NCBI GenBank assembly: GCA_017634275.1 | Contig: JAGBNQ010000056.1 | Span: forward strand, 1-35,997 | Length of the DNA stretch: 35,997 nt | Direction of reading: 5' to 3' | Source: Ruminococcus sp. | GTDB taxonomy: Bacteria; Bacillota; Clostridia; Oscillospirales; Ruminococcaceae | Shown here: in pieces, positions 15,826 to 24,772 of the stretch | Layout of the letters: every line of letters begins with the position of its first letter | Numbering within the stretch: position 1 is the stretch's first letter | Translations under genes and position numbers: made by a program | The notes under the pieces: generated by a model | Databases searched by the model: none | What the model was told of the DNA's origin: nothing | What the model saw: the letters and a program-made list of their open reading frames with translations, nothing else

Positions 15826-16896
15826 ATGGCAGCAGTTGATATCAACAAAATTCTTGACGAGTCCAGAGCGCTCGGTTGTTCGGACTTGCACTTTACAGTA
15901 GGTATTCCGCCTATCGTAAGACAGGGCGGCGCTCTGAGAAAGCTCTCAAGCTACCCTGATATGACCGAGATCGAAATTCAGCAGATATGCGACGATATGT
16001 GTAACGACAAGCAGCGTCAGCAGATCAAGGATCATATTGATACTGACTTTACCTTCGTATCTACAAGAGGTTTCCGTCACAGAGTTAACGTATATCGCCA
16101 GAGAGGAAATACAGCTATCGCTATCCGTCTTCTCCGTAACGATATACCTACACTTGCAGACCTTGACCTTCCCCCCGTTCTCGGTGAGTTCGCTATGCGT
16201 CCCCGTGGCCTTGTGCTTGTAACTGGCCCTACAGGTTCAGGTAAATCTACTACCCTTGCAGCTATGATAGACCACGTTAATATACATAAGTCGGCTCATA
16301 TCATCACGGTTGAGGACCCTATCGAGTATATGCACGCTCAGAAGAGATGTATGGTAAACCAGAGAGAGATCGGCCCCGATGTACCGAGCTTTTCAATGGC
16401 ACTTCGTGCAGCACTTCGTGAGGACCCCGATATCATACTCGTCGGAGAAATGCGTGACTTCGAGACTATCGAGGCTGCTGTAACCGCCGCTGAAACAGGA
16501 CACCTTGTTATGTCCACACTTCATACAACTGACGCGGCATCTACTATCGACCGTATCATCGACGTTTTCCCTGCTCACCAGCAGCACCAGATCAGAACTC
16601 AGCTTGCATCAGTTCTCGTTGGTATCTGCACACAGACGCTTTGCCGTACAATGGACGGAACAAGCCGTGTAGCTTGCTGCGAGATACTTAACGCTACAGA
16701 TAACATCAAGGCTATGATCCGTGATGACAAGGTTCACCTTATCGGCTCGGCTATGCAGACAGGTAAGCAGTTCGGAATGCAGACGCTTGACCAGGAGCTT
16801 GCTAAGCTCGTTAAGGAGAGAAAGATCTCTATGGACGTTGCGGTTGAAAAGTGCCTCGCTATCGGAGAGCTCAAGAGATTTATCGCATCGAAGTAA
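15826..16896 (+). CDS. pilT: Type IV pilus retraction ATPase PilT
   Basis: This ATPase depolymerises the pilus and powers twitching or retraction. The ATG at 15826, with GGAGG nine bases upstream, gives 356 residues; an earlier in-frame ATG at 15805 has no ribosome binding site. The N-terminus SRALGCSDLHFTVG is the PilT signature. Walker A GPTGSGKST is at 134-142, and DPDIILVGEMRDFETI and TGHLVMSTLHTTDAAST follow. The C-terminal region carries IGSAMQTGKQFGMQTLDQ in the usual place. It lacks the zinc cysteines of PilB, as expected for PilT. Presence of both motors predicts a dynamic, retractable pilus. It is followed by a strong terminator. Confidence 0.96.
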   Translation: MAAVDINKILDESRALGCSDLHFTVGIPPIVRQGGALRKLSSYPDMTEIEIQQICDDMCNDKQRQQIKDHIDTDFTFVSTRGFRHRVNVYRQRGNTAIAIRLLRNDIPTLADLDLPPVLGEFAMRPRGLVLVTGPTGSGKSTTLAAMIDHVNIHKSAHIITVEDPIEYMHAQKRCMVNQREIGPDVPSFSMALRAALREDPDIILVGEMRDFETIEAAVTAAETGHLVMSTLHTTDAASTIDRIIDVFPAHQQHQIRTQLASVLVGICTQTLCRTMDGTSRVACCEILNATDNIKAMIRDDKVHLIGSAMQTGKQFGMQTLDQELAKLVKERKISMDVAVEKCLAIGELKRFIASK

Positions 16897-16916
16897 ATTT
16901 CATATGATAATAAATA

Positions 16917-16950
16917 AACCGCTTAGTTTAAAAGCTAAGCGGTTGTTTTT
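16917..16950. terminator. Bidirectional terminator between pilT and the DMT transporter gene
   Basis: AACCGCTTAG (16917-16926) and CTAAGCGGTT (16935-16944) form a perfect 10-bp stem, followed by GTTTTT on the plus strand. On the minus strand it is followed by TTATTTATTAT, so it may serve both convergent units. Confidence 0.85.
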
Positions 16951-17839
16951 ATGTTTGCTTTTTTGTGTCCTCCTCGGTGTGCCATACATTATTATAAAGG
17001 AACACCAGCACCGCCATTGTGACGATGATGAAATACCCGAGAAAGCTCCACCTGTCGGGGATATCGCCAAAGAGGAAAAAGCCGAGGATAGTTGTGAAGA
17101 TAAGCTGCGAATAATCGTAGACGGATATTTCGCGCGCAGGGGCGTGGGTGTAGGCAGCTGTTATGCCGAACTGACCGCCTGCCGCCGCAACACCTGCACC
17201 TATAAGGCAAAGAATCTGCGATATACTCATAGGCTTGCCTGCAATGAGCAGGTAGGGGAGCGTTACAAGGCAGGAAAAGCCCGAGAAGTATGCGACTATC
17301 ACCTTTCCTTGAACGCCGTGCTGTCCTAAATAACGTACACAAGCATAAGCAAGGCCTGCGCCCATTCCGCCTAAGAAACCTACAAGTGCAGGGAAAAACG
17401 CGACATTTTCAAAGCTCGGCTTGATAATGAAAATCGAGCCGATAAATGCGCCGACGACCGTAAGGAACTGAAAGGGGGTAAGCTTTTCCTTAAGGAAAAT
17501 GAATGAAAAGACTATCGTGAAAAATGGCGACATTTTGTTGAGCATTGATGCATCGCTCAGAACAAGCTGGTCTATCGCGTAGAAATTTCCTATCATTCCG
17601 GCCGTGCCTGCCGCCGCGCGAACAAACAGCACGAGGTTGTTTTTCTTGCCCTCGACCTTAAAGGGGGTCTTGGTTTTGATTAGCGTGAAAACTGCGATTA
17701 TGAGCGCCACAAAGTTTCGGAAGAAAACCTTCTGAAATGTCGGCAGATCACCCGACATTCGCACAAAGGCAAACATAAACGCAAAGGAAAATGCCGAAAG
17801 AACTATGTAGATTATCGCCTTATATTTGCTTTTTTTCAT
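16949..17839 (-). CDS. DMT-superfamily transporter (EamA domains)
   Basis: A 296-residue integral membrane protein with about ten hydrophobic helices in two EamA repeats. The second repeat begins near residue 145, and the first contains FVRAAAGTAGMIGNFYAID and IVFSFIFLKEKLT, typical of drug/metabolite exporters. The substrate cannot be told from sequence. Its ATG overlaps the stop of the DUF3783 gene (ATGA), so it is translationally coupled and last in the minus-strand operon. C-terminal residues are polar (HTEEDTKKQT). Confidence 0.9.
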   Translation of the reverse strand: MKKSKYKAIIYIVLSAFSFAFMFAFVRMSGDLPTFQKVFFRNFVALIIAVFTLIKTKTPFKVEGKKNNLVLFVRAAAGTAGMIGNFYAIDQLVLSDASMLNKMSPFFTIVFSFIFLKEKLTPFQFLTVVGAFIGSIFIIKPSFENVAFFPALVGFLGGMGAGLAYACVRYLGQHGVQGKVIVAYFSGFSCLVTLPYLLIAGKPMSISQILCLIGAGVAAAGGQFGITAAYTHAPAREISVYDYSQLIFTTILGFFLFGDIPDRWSFLGYFIIVTMAVLVFLYNNVWHTEEDTKKQT

Positions 17840-18210
17840 TGGCCGCTCATCTCCTTATGCTCGCTTATTAGCTCGTCGATAAGCCGGCAAAGCGTCCATT
17901 CCTGTGAATGGAGTGTCACCATAGCGCGAAGGCTGATTTCAATTCCCTCGCTTTTTATAAGATCCATAAGCCTTGCGGCATTTGCGCCGCCGCCGTTTAT
18001 TATCAAAAACCTTTCATCGGGAACAGCCGCAGTCATATCATCGGGCTTGCCTGCGAGAATGCTTTTTATAGTAGCGCCGCCGATGCTGCCCTCAGCTTTA
18101 ATGCTTTTGTAACCGCAGCGCTCACTCAGCTGCCTTATGCTTTTAGTTTCCCCGTCATCAAAGCCGCCGAAAATAACGGCGCTTTGCAGGGGCAAGTGTC
18201 TTGCTTTCAT
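17836..18210 (-). CDS. DUF3783-type small protein
   Basis: A 124-residue soluble protein. The middle holds PDERFLIINGGGANAARLMDLIKSEG and the end VTLHSQEWTLCRLIDELISEH, which I associate with the DUF3783 family of Firmicutes; its function is unknown. No signal peptide or membrane segment is seen. AGGAAG precedes the ATG. The stop overlaps the start of the DMT transporter by four bases, and the glycosidase gene ends 14 bp upstream. The family call is moderate. Confidence 0.65.
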   Translation of the reverse strand: MKARHLPLQSAVIFGGFDDGETKSIRQLSERCGYKSIKAEGSIGGATIKSILAGKPDDMTAAVPDERFLIINGGGANAARLMDLIKSEGIEISLRAMVTLHSQEWTLCRLIDELISEHKEMSGQ

Positions 18211-18224
18211 TTGATTCTTCCTAA

Positions 18225-19184
18225 CTATTTGTTTGTATACCAGTCTTTTAGTACCTGCTCGGCTTTTTTGCAGTATATCGTAAAGTCCTTATTCTGCTTT
18301 GCCTTTTCCTCGGGAGGGAGGATAGCCTTCCAATCCCACCAGAAAAAGCCGCGGAAATAGTCCTCATTCCACATTGTTTCCATAGCTGTTTCGTAGAAAT
18401 CAGCCTGCTCCTGCTCATCAAAGGGCTTGTCATCGCGGTAGTGGAAATCCCACGGGTACATAGTGCAGCCGCGCTCGTTTCTAACACCAATCTCGGCAAA
18501 CATAATGGGCTTGCCGAAATGTTCGTGGCATTTGCGGATCCTCTCTCTATGCTCTGCCCATTTAGTAAGCATCATCTGCTTTGAGTTATCATCGGGGGTC
18601 GATACGGGGTAGTAAGCGGAAATTCCGATGATATCGACCTTTGTGAGCCACGGGAAACGAAACTCATCGCCGTGGTTGATGTTGTGCATTATAATTCCGC
18701 TGTAAACCTCGCGCACCTTTCCTATAAGTGTTTCACAGTGCTTTGTCTGCGAGTCCATTCCTGCCATTTCACAGCCCGTGCAGAGCATTTCTACCCCCTC
18801 CTTCTGCGCAAGGGCAGCGTAGTAGAGCATAAAGCGCGTGTATGACTCAAACCATTTGCTCCAGTAAAAGTCAGTTTCCGTCGGGAAATTTATCCTTGCG
18901 CGCCATGAGCGGTCAAGGCAGTCTACCATAGGCTTTAGGCAGACCTTTAGCCCTAAGCTCTTAGCCTTTCTAATTGCAAAGATGACCTCTTCATCAGTCT
19001 GAGTTCTGCCAAAGAGCGAGAATATGTTAAGCGAATAAAATGTTTCCTGAAAGCAGTTTACGGGAATGCAAATCCAGTTCAGTCCGTTTGATGCAAGCCG
19101 CTCCATTGACTGCTCTGCCTCTTTTGTCATAAATTTTCCCGTTCCCGAGTAAAAGCCCCAGGTGTAGCCCTTTATCAGTTCCAT
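18225..19184 (-). CDS. Cytoplasmic glycoside hydrolase, GH113-like
   Basis: A 319-residue TIM-barrel protein resembling GH113 (beta-mannanase group). Candidate catalytic residues are Glu139 in CTGCEMAG (acid/base) and Glu231 in IMFAEIGVRN (nucleophile). Other barrel signatures are GLNWICIPV and VCLKPMVD, and the aromatic C-terminal strand FRGFFWWDW. There is no signal peptide, so it would act on imported oligosaccharides, perhaps beta-mannosides. TAAAGGAG precedes the ATG. It follows rlmA by 28 bp and precedes the DUF3783 gene by 14 bp. No sugar transporter is adjacent, so substrate remains an inference. Confidence 0.75.
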   Translation of the reverse strand: MELIKGYTWGFYSGTGKFMTKEAEQSMERLASNGLNWICIPVNCFQETFYSLNIFSLFGRTQTDEEVIFAIRKAKSLGLKVCLKPMVDCLDRSWRARINFPTETDFYWSKWFESYTRFMLYYAALAQKEGVEMLCTGCEMAGMDSQTKHCETLIGKVREVYSGIIMHNINHGDEFRFPWLTKVDIIGISAYYPVSTPDDNSKQMMLTKWAEHRERIRKCHEHFGKPIMFAEIGVRNERGCTMYPWDFHYRDDKPFDEQEQADFYETAMETMWNEDYFRGFFWWDWKAILPPEEKAKQNKDFTIYCKKAEQVLKDWYTNK

Positions 19185-19212
19185 AGCAATGCTCCTTTAT
19201 AATTGTGAATAT

Positions 19213-20052
19213 TTACAGCTTTTTGTAAATGCGTATCTCAAAGCCTATCTCGGTCTTAAGACTATCATAAGTCTTTAGCCTGTCTACCGCCTCGGCAGGT
19301 GTCTTGTAGTAATACGGCGTCATGGTAAAAAGCGCCATTATCTCGACATTTGAATTAAGCTCGCCCTCATATTCAAGCGTCAAGGTATCTTCAAGCGAGA
19401 ATTTGTTAAGTGAATATACGTTAGGCTCATTCTCATACGGCTTATCATAAAGCACGCTTTTTAGCCCGAAAAGATGCCGCGCCGTAGGTGATGCTATTAT
19501 CAGATAGCCGCCCTTTTTCAGCACGCGCGCGTATTCATCATTGCTCACGGGCGCAAAGCAGCTTATAACGATATCCGCGCACCCCTCACGAAACGGCAGC
19601 GAAAAAGCAGACGCTGCCGCAAAGCGGATATTTTGCAGCGGCGGAGTGTGTGACCTTGCACGCGACGCTGCGTGGTCGATGCCGTGCTTTGAAATGTCGA
19701 TGCCAAAAATAAGCGCGCGCTCGTTAAGCTCTGAATAAATGCAGCTGTAATACCCCTCGCCGCAGCCCGAATCTATTATCACGGGCTCTTTTATTTCACG
19801 GGTAAGGCTATTTGATAGCTGTCCGATTTTTTGTGCTAAAGGCTTGTAGAGGCCTAAATCCAAAAAAGCGCTCCTCGCCCTTATCATTTCCTTGTTGTCG
19901 CCCGATTTTACAGGGTTTCTGCCCTTAGTTGTCAGGAGGTTCACATAGCCCTTTTTTGATATGTCAAAGCTGTGGCCGTCCCTGCACTTGTAGCTGTGTT
20001 CTGATATCTTTAGCTTTTGCCCACAAACGGGGCAGAGGTAGTTTACATTCAT
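19213..20052 (-). CDS. Putative 23S rRNA (guanine-N1)-methyltransferase RlmA-type
   Basis: A SAM-dependent methyltransferase of the RlmA/RrmA family (G745/G748 of 23S rRNA). The ATG at 20052, eight bases after AAGG, gives 279 residues. The zinc-finger is C7-x2-C10, C23 and H27 (CPVCGQ, KCRDGHSFD), followed by KKGYVNLLTT, a family hallmark. The SAM-binding loop is VIIDSGCGEGYY, with FGIDISKHGI after it. RlmA(I) targets G745 and RlmA(II) G748; sequence alone does not tell which. It is the first gene of the minus-strand operon, with its own promoter at 20070-20098. Confidence 0.85.
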   Translation of the reverse strand: MNVNYLCPVCGQKLKISEHSYKCRDGHSFDISKKGYVNLLTTKGRNPVKSGDNKEMIRARSAFLDLGLYKPLAQKIGQLSNSLTREIKEPVIIDSGCGEGYYSCIYSELNERALIFGIDISKHGIDHAASRARSHTPPLQNIRFAAASAFSLPFREGCADIVISCFAPVSNDEYARVLKKGGYLIIASPTARHLFGLKSVLYDKPYENEPNVYSLNKFSLEDTLTLEYEGELNSNVEIMALFTMTPYYYKTPAEAVDRLKTYDSLKTEIGFEIRIYKKL

Positions 20053-20069
20053 ATTTTTCACCTTAAATG

Positions 20070-20098
20070 ATTATAGCATATGTTTTATTCTAAGTCAA
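20070..20098 (-). promoter_or_regulatory. Promoter of the rlmA operon
   Basis: On the minus strand TTGACT (20098-20093) and TATAAT (20075-20070) are 17 bp apart, with an extended TGC before the -10. It diverges from the alaS promoter 65 bp away. Confidence 0.75.
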
Positions 20099-20162
20099 TT
20101 ACAAAAAGCAAAATAAAACTGAATAATCACAGGGTCAAATTATTAAATTATATTGAAAACCC

Positions 20163-20191
20163 TTGACAAATGGGGGGATAAGTGCTATAAT
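20163..20191 (+). promoter_or_regulatory. Promoter of the alaS T-box unit
   Basis: Consensus TTGACA (20163-20168) and TATAAT (20186-20191) with a 17-bp spacer and an extended TGC. It is the strongest promoter in the window by match. Transcription should begin near 20198. Confidence 0.9.
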
Positions 20192-20197
20192 AACTAC

Positions 20198-20437
20198 ATA
20201 TTGTTAAAAGCTGTGACGGAGAATGCTTTAAGATAAGCGGTAAAGAGAAAAGGCGGCAGGTGAAAGCCTTTGCGTGAGTCTTTAAGCTGCTGCTCCCGAG
20301 TATTTGTATGAAAATGCAAGCGTAACCCCTGCGTTAAAGGGCAACGAGTGACGGTGGGGTTTCCTGCCGTAATTTGGGTGGTAACACGGAAATTTTAGGC
20401 TTTCGTCCCATTTTGTGGGGCGGAGCTTTTTTGTTTT
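20198..20437 (+). promoter_or_regulatory. T-box leader, alanine specific, with terminator
   Basis: A tRNA-sensing leader. Stem I base GGAG/CTCC (20218-20221/20293-20296) encloses an internal loop whose 3' side is TGCTG (20288-20292). The specifier there reads GCT (20289-20291), an alanine codon. Above it GCTTTAAGA pairs with TCTTTAAGC. The T-box core GGGTGGTAACACGG (about 20374-20388) contains TGGT, which pairs with the tRNA-Ala end ACCA. The terminator (about 20397-20437) pairs GTCCCA with TGGGGC and ends in TTTTTT. Uncharged tRNA-Ala should favour the antiterminator and turn alaS on. Confidence 0.92.
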
Positions 20438-20454
20438 TTGAAAGGAGATTTCTT

Positions 20455-23112
20455 ATGGAATGGACAAGCCTTAATGACTTAAGAGAGTCATATCTTAATT
20501 TCTTTGCAAGCAAGGGGTGCTTAAGGCATAAGAGCTACCCTCTTATACCTCAGGGCGATAACAGCCTGCTTTTGATAGTTGCAGGCATGGCACCGCTTAA
20601 GCCCTACTTTACCGGTCAGGAGGTCCCTCCGAGGAGGAGAATGACGACCTGCCAGAAATGTATCAGAACGGGCGATATCGAGAATGTCGGAAAGACAGCG
20701 CGTCATGGTACATTCTTTGAGATGCTCGGAAACTTCTCATTCGGTGATTATTTCAAGGAGGAGGCTATCCAGTGGGCTTGGGAGTATGTAACAGAGGTGT
20801 TAAAGCTCCCTAAGGACAGGCTGTATGTTACCGTTTATCAGGACGATGACGAGGCTGAGCAGATATGGCATGAAAAAGCAGGCGTTCCGCTTGACAGGAT
20901 CACACGCATGGGCAAGGAGGACAATTTCTGGGAGGCAGGCGTTGACGGTCCCTGCGGCCCCTGCTCGGAGATCTATTTTGACCGCGGCGAAAAATACGGC
21001 TGCGGCAAGCCTACCTGCGGTGTGGGCTGTGACTGTGACAGATATATGGAATTCTGGAACCTTGTGTTTACCCAGTTTGAGCGCCACGAGGACGGAACAT
21101 ATACCCCACTTGCACAGAAGAATATCGACACGGGCATGGGTCTTGAAAGACTTGCAGCACTTATGCAGGGCGTTGATTCTATATTTGATGTTGATACCGT
21201 TAAGGCGATAAGAGATAAGGTCTGCGAGCTTGCAGGGTGTGAGTACGGTGTCGAGTATAAAAAGGACGTTTCTATCCGCGTTATCACCGATCATATCAGG
21301 TCTGTAACATTTATGGCAGGCGACGGCGTTCTCCCCTCAAACGAGGGCAGGGGCTATGTTATGAGAAGGCTCTTAAGGCGCGCTGTAAGACACGGCAAGC
21401 TCCTTGGCATCAACGGGCTTTTCCTTAAAGATATAGTAAAGACTGTTGTTGACAACTCAAAGGCTGAGTATAACGAGCTTGAAGAAAAATATGATTACAT
21501 AGTAAAGCTCCTTACTAAGGAGGAGGCTAATTTCAACCTCACTATCGACAGAGGTATGAAGATACTTGAAGGCTATATCGACGAGCTTACCGCAAAGGGT
21601 GAAAAGAAACTTGACGGCGAGGCTTGCTTTAAGCTTTCTGATACATACGGTTTCCCGCTTGACCTTACACGCGAGATACTTGAAGAAAAGGGCTTGGGCG
21701 TTGATGAGGAAGGCTTTGAGAAGGCTATGCAGGTGCAGCGCGAAACTGCGCGTGCTGCAAGGGGCGACTCTAAGTATATGGGCGCTGATGAAACAGTATT
21801 CCACAAGATAGATAAGGAAATAACAACAGAGTTCACGGGGTATGACCGCTTTGAGGACGACGGCGTTATCGATTTCCTTGCAAATGATGATGAGCTTATC
21901 GAGAACGCAGGCTGCGGCGATATAGTTTATATAGTTGCAAAGAAAACACCTTTCTATGCAGAGAGCGGCGGTCAGGCGGCTGATACGGGTATCATCACCA
22001 CCGCAAGCGGCAGGGCAGAGGTGCTTGATGTTCAGAAGGCTGTAGGCGGAAAGTTCGCTCATAAGGTGAAGATAACAGAGGGCGCTATTGCTCAGGGGCA
22101 GGAGGCGCACTTTGCAGTTGATAAGACCTTAAGGCTCTCCACTATGAGAAACCACTCCTGCGCTCACCTTTTGCAGGCGGCTTTGAGAGAGGTTCTGGGC
22201 GACCACGTTCATCAGGCAGGCCAGCTCGTTGATTCAAACAGATTAAGGTTTGACTTCTCACATTTCTCTGCCATGACAGAGGAGGAGATACAGAAGGTAG
22301 AATATCTTGTAAACAAGTGGATATTTGCTGCCCTTGATATAAAAATGGAGGAAATGCCTATCGCTGAGGCACAAAAGCTCGGTGCTATGGCGCTGTTCGG
22401 TGAAAAGTACGGCGAGGTAGTAAGAGTTGTAACAATGGGCGAGGGCGAGAATGTCGCATCTATCGAATTCTGCGGCGGTACTCACCTTGATAATACCGCA
22501 AAGATAGGGCTGTTCAAGATAGTATCCGAAAGCTCTGTTGCAAGCGGCGTAAGAAGGATAGAGGCTGTTACGGGCTCTGCGATATTCAAGTTCTTAGAGG
22601 AGAATATCGGCAGGATCAAAGAGGCGGCCAAGGTGCTTAAGGTAAATAATCCTTTAGAGATAGTTACCCGTGCCGAGGGCGTTATGGCGCAGATAAAGTC
22701 GCTTGAAAAGGAGCGTGACGAGCTTCAGGCACAGATAGCACAGATCCGTGCGGATACCCTTGAAAAGAGCGCAGTAAACGTTAACGGCGCTAAGCTCGTA
22801 ACGGGAATGCTCCAGAACACCAAGGCTGACGCTTTAAGAAAAATGGCTGACGAGATGAAGGGCAATGATGATGACCTTATCGTTATCATAGCAGGAGTTG
22901 ACGGTGAAAAGGCAAACATCGTATGTGCCTGCGGCAAGAATGCCGTTGCTAAGGGCGCACACGCAGGTAAAATGGTAGGCAAGGTAGCGGCACTTACAGG
23001 CGGTAAGGGCGGTGGAAGACCCGACAGCGCTATGGCAGGTGTAGGTGACAGATTCAAGATCGACGAGGCACTTGACAAGGCAGCCGAGATAGCTGCGGAA
23101 TTTGTAAAGTAA
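20455..23112 (+). CDS. alaS: Alanyl-tRNA synthetase
   Basis: Charges tRNA-Ala. The ATG at 20455, with AAAGGAG just before it, gives 885 residues, a normal length; an in-frame GTG at 20374 lies inside the T-box and is rejected. The catalytic core opens with LRESYLNFFASKG and RHGTFFEMLGNFSFGDYF. The zinc/editing domain shows HSCAHLLQAAL, DHVHQAGQ and FCGGTHLDNT. The C-terminal part has a coiled coil (about 725-760) and a glycine-rich C-Ala region with GGKGGGRPDSAMAG. A normal, full-length enzyme, regulated by the T-box. Confidence 0.98.
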   Translation: MEWTSLNDLRESYLNFFASKGCLRHKSYPLIPQGDNSLLLIVAGMAPLKPYFTGQEVPPRRRMTTCQKCIRTGDIENVGKTARHGTFFEMLGNFSFGDYFKEEAIQWAWEYVTEVLKLPKDRLYVTVYQDDDEAEQIWHEKAGVPLDRITRMGKEDNFWEAGVDGPCGPCSEIYFDRGEKYGCGKPTCGVGCDCDRYMEFWNLVFTQFERHEDGTYTPLAQKNIDTGMGLERLAALMQGVDSIFDVDTVKAIRDKVCELAGCEYGVEYKKDVSIRVITDHIRSVTFMAGDGVLPSNEGRGYVMRRLLRRAVRHGKLLGINGLFLKDIVKTVVDNSKAEYNELEEKYDYIVKLLTKEEANFNLTIDRGMKILEGYIDELTAKGEKKLDGEACFKLSDTYGFPLDLTREILEEKGLGVDEEGFEKAMQVQRETARAARGDSKYMGADETVFHKIDKEITTEFTGYDRFEDDGVIDFLANDDELIENAGCGDIVYIVAKKTPFYAESGGQAADTGIITTASGRAEVLDVQKAVGGKFAHKVKITEGAIAQGQEAHFAVDKTLRLSTMRNHSCAHLLQAALREVLGDHVHQAGQLVDSNRLRFDFSHFSAMTEEEIQKVEYLVNKWIFAALDIKMEEMPIAEAQKLGAMALFGEKYGEVVRVVTMGEGENVASIEFCGGTHLDNTAKIGLFKIVSESSVASGVRRIEAVTGSAIFKFLEENIGRIKEAAKVLKVNNPLEIVTRAEGVMAQIKSLEKERDELQAQIAQIRADTLEKSAVNVNGAKLVTGMLQNTKADALRKMADEMKGNDDDLIVIIAGVDGEKANIVCACGKNAVAKGAHAGKMVGKVAALTGGKGGGRPDSAMAGVGDRFKIDEALDKAAEIAAEFVK

Positions 23113-23124
23113 ATATTTGCACTG

Positions 23125-23156
23125 ATACCCTCTGTGTTATGCAGAGGGTATTTTTT
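23125..23156 (+). terminator. Terminator of alaS
   Basis: ATACCCTCTG/CAGAGGGTAT (23125-23134/23142-23151), a perfect 10-bp stem with a 7-nt loop, followed by a run of Ts. Confidence 0.88.
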
Positions 23157-23208
23157 AATTTTCTATGTAGATGTAGAAAAATAGCGCCTAAAATCGTTAA
23201 TATCACGA

Positions 23209-23237
23209 TTGACTTGTGTATGTAATAATGTTATAAT
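23209..23237 (+). promoter_or_regulatory. Promoter of glgA
   Basis: TTGACT (23209-23214) and TATAAT (23232-23237), 17-bp spacer, 41 bp before the glgA ATG. Confidence 0.75.
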
Positions 23238-23277
23238 ATATATGTAAAACTATGACCTGAAACGGAGGACATAATAA

Positions 23278-24723
23278 ATGAAAAATATACTTTTTGTATC
23301 AAGTGAGTGTGTGCCTTTTATAAAGACGGGCGGCCTTGCAGATGTTGTGGGCTCGCTGCCTAAGTGCTTTGATAAAAAGGAATATGACGTAAGGGTCTTT
23401 CTGCCGAAGTATTCCTGCATGAAAGAGAAGTTTAAAAACGAGCTTAAGTATGTGTGCCATTTTTATATGGATTTTGCAGGCAAGAGCCAGTATGTCGGCG
23501 TGCTTGAAACAGAGTATGACGGCGTTAAATTCTACTTCCTTGACAATGAGTATTATTTCACGGGTGACCGCCCCTATACCGAGCATCACTGGGATATCGA
23601 AAAGTTTATGTACTTTGACAGGGCTGTGCTTTCGGCTCTTCCCGTTATAGGCTTCCGCCCCGATGTTATACATTGCCATGACTGGCAGACGGGTCTGATA
23701 CCCGTATATCTGCATGACAGCTTTGCAGGAGGTGAGTTCTTCCGCGGTATAAAGAGCGTTATGACGATACACAACCTCAAGTTCCAGGGCAATGACGGCG
23801 TGCCGAGGTTCAAGTGGCTCTCGGGTCTGTCTGATTACTATTTCACGATAGATAAGCTCAGGACTGAGCAGGACGGAAATATGCTAAAGGGCGGCCTTGT
23901 TTATGCTGACGCTATCACAACAGTTTCCTCGACATATGCTAACGAGATACAGACACCCTTCTACGGCGAGCGCCTTGACGGGCTTATGAGAGCAAGACAG
24001 CACGATTTAAGAGGTATCGTAAACGGAATAGACTACAATGAGTTTGACCCTGCAAAGGATCAGCTGATAAATCAGAAATACGACAAGAAAACTGTTTTCA
24101 AAAAGAAGATAAACAACAAGCGCGCTTTGCAGACAGAGCTTGGTCTGGAGCTTGATGATAACAGATTCCTTGTGGGCATAGTTTCGCGCCTTACCGACCA
24201 GAAGGGCTTTGACCTTATCGCTTATATGATGGAGAATATCTGTCAGCAGAATGTTCAGGTGGTCGTTCTCGGAACAGGCGATTACAAGTATGAGGATATG
24301 TTCAGATATTTCGCAGGCAAGTATCCGAACAAGGTTTCCGCTAACATCTACTACAGCGAGGAAATGGCTCATAAGATATATGCAAGCTGCGATGCATTCC
24401 TCATGCCGTCGCTCTTTGAGCCGTGCGGCCTTTCGCAGCTTATGTCATTAAGATACGGGACCGTGCCGATAGTAAGAGAAACGGGCGGCCTTAAGGACAC
24501 CGTTTACCCCTACAATATTTTTGACAACACCGGCACGGGCTTTAGCTTTGCTAACTACAACGCTCACGAGATGTATAACACATTAATGTATGCAAAATAC
24601 ATCTATGAGGACAAGCGCGAGGACTGGAACGGAATAGTTTACCGCGCAATGGAGCAGGATTTCTCCTGGCAGACAAGTGCGGAAAAGTACAAAGAAATGT
24701 ACGATTGGCTCATAGGCGGCTGA
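23278..24723 (+). CDS. glgA: Glycogen synthase (ADP-glucose type, GT5)
   Basis: Transfers glucose from ADP-glucose to the growing alpha-1,4-glucan. It has 481 residues, a normal length. The GT5 signature FIKTGGLADVVGSLPK is at about 14-29 and holds the KxGGL nucleotide-sugar site. The N-terminal lobe also shows VIHCHDWQTGLIPVYL. The C-terminal lobe has the phosphate/nucleotide region FLVGIVSRLTDQKGFDL and the E-x7-E type segment MPSLFEPCGLSQLMSLRYG. It stands alone with its own promoter and terminator; no glgB, glgC or glgP is adjacent. This implies glycogen-type reserve synthesis. Confidence 0.95.
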   Translation: MKNILFVSSECVPFIKTGGLADVVGSLPKCFDKKEYDVRVFLPKYSCMKEKFKNELKYVCHFYMDFAGKSQYVGVLETEYDGVKFYFLDNEYYFTGDRPYTEHHWDIEKFMYFDRAVLSALPVIGFRPDVIHCHDWQTGLIPVYLHDSFAGGEFFRGIKSVMTIHNLKFQGNDGVPRFKWLSGLSDYYFTIDKLRTEQDGNMLKGGLVYADAITTVSSTYANEIQTPFYGERLDGLMRARQHDLRGIVNGIDYNEFDPAKDQLINQKYDKKTVFKKKINNKRALQTELGLELDDNRFLVGIVSRLTDQKGFDLIAYMMENICQQNVQVVVLGTGDYKYEDMFRYFAGKYPNKVSANIYYSEEMAHKIYASCDAFLMPSLFEPCGLSQLMSLRYGTVPIVRETGGLKDTVYPYNIFDNTGTGFSFANYNAHEMYNTLMYAKYIYEDKREDWNGIVYRAMEQDFSWQTSAEKYKEMYDWLIGG

Positions 24724-24734
24724 TAAGAAAATCA

Positions 24735-24771
24735 CCCCCGATACAGCTTTACTTGCTGTGTCGGGGGTTTT
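24735..24771. terminator. Terminator of glgA
   Basis: CCCCCGATACAGC (24735-24747) pairs with GCTGTGTCGGGGG (24755-24767) with one G-U, followed by TTTTG. The opposite strand has a weaker U-run, so it may also stop the converging minus-strand operon. Confidence 0.85.
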
Positions 24772-24772
24772 G

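Noticed and set aside
18225-20052. Glycosidase and methyltransferase as a horizontally acquired island
   Set aside because: Base composition and codon use look like those of the flanking genes, and there are no mobile-element ends.
21457-22110. 217-codon minus-strand frame inside alaS
   Set aside because: Antisense shadow within a fully conserved synthetase.
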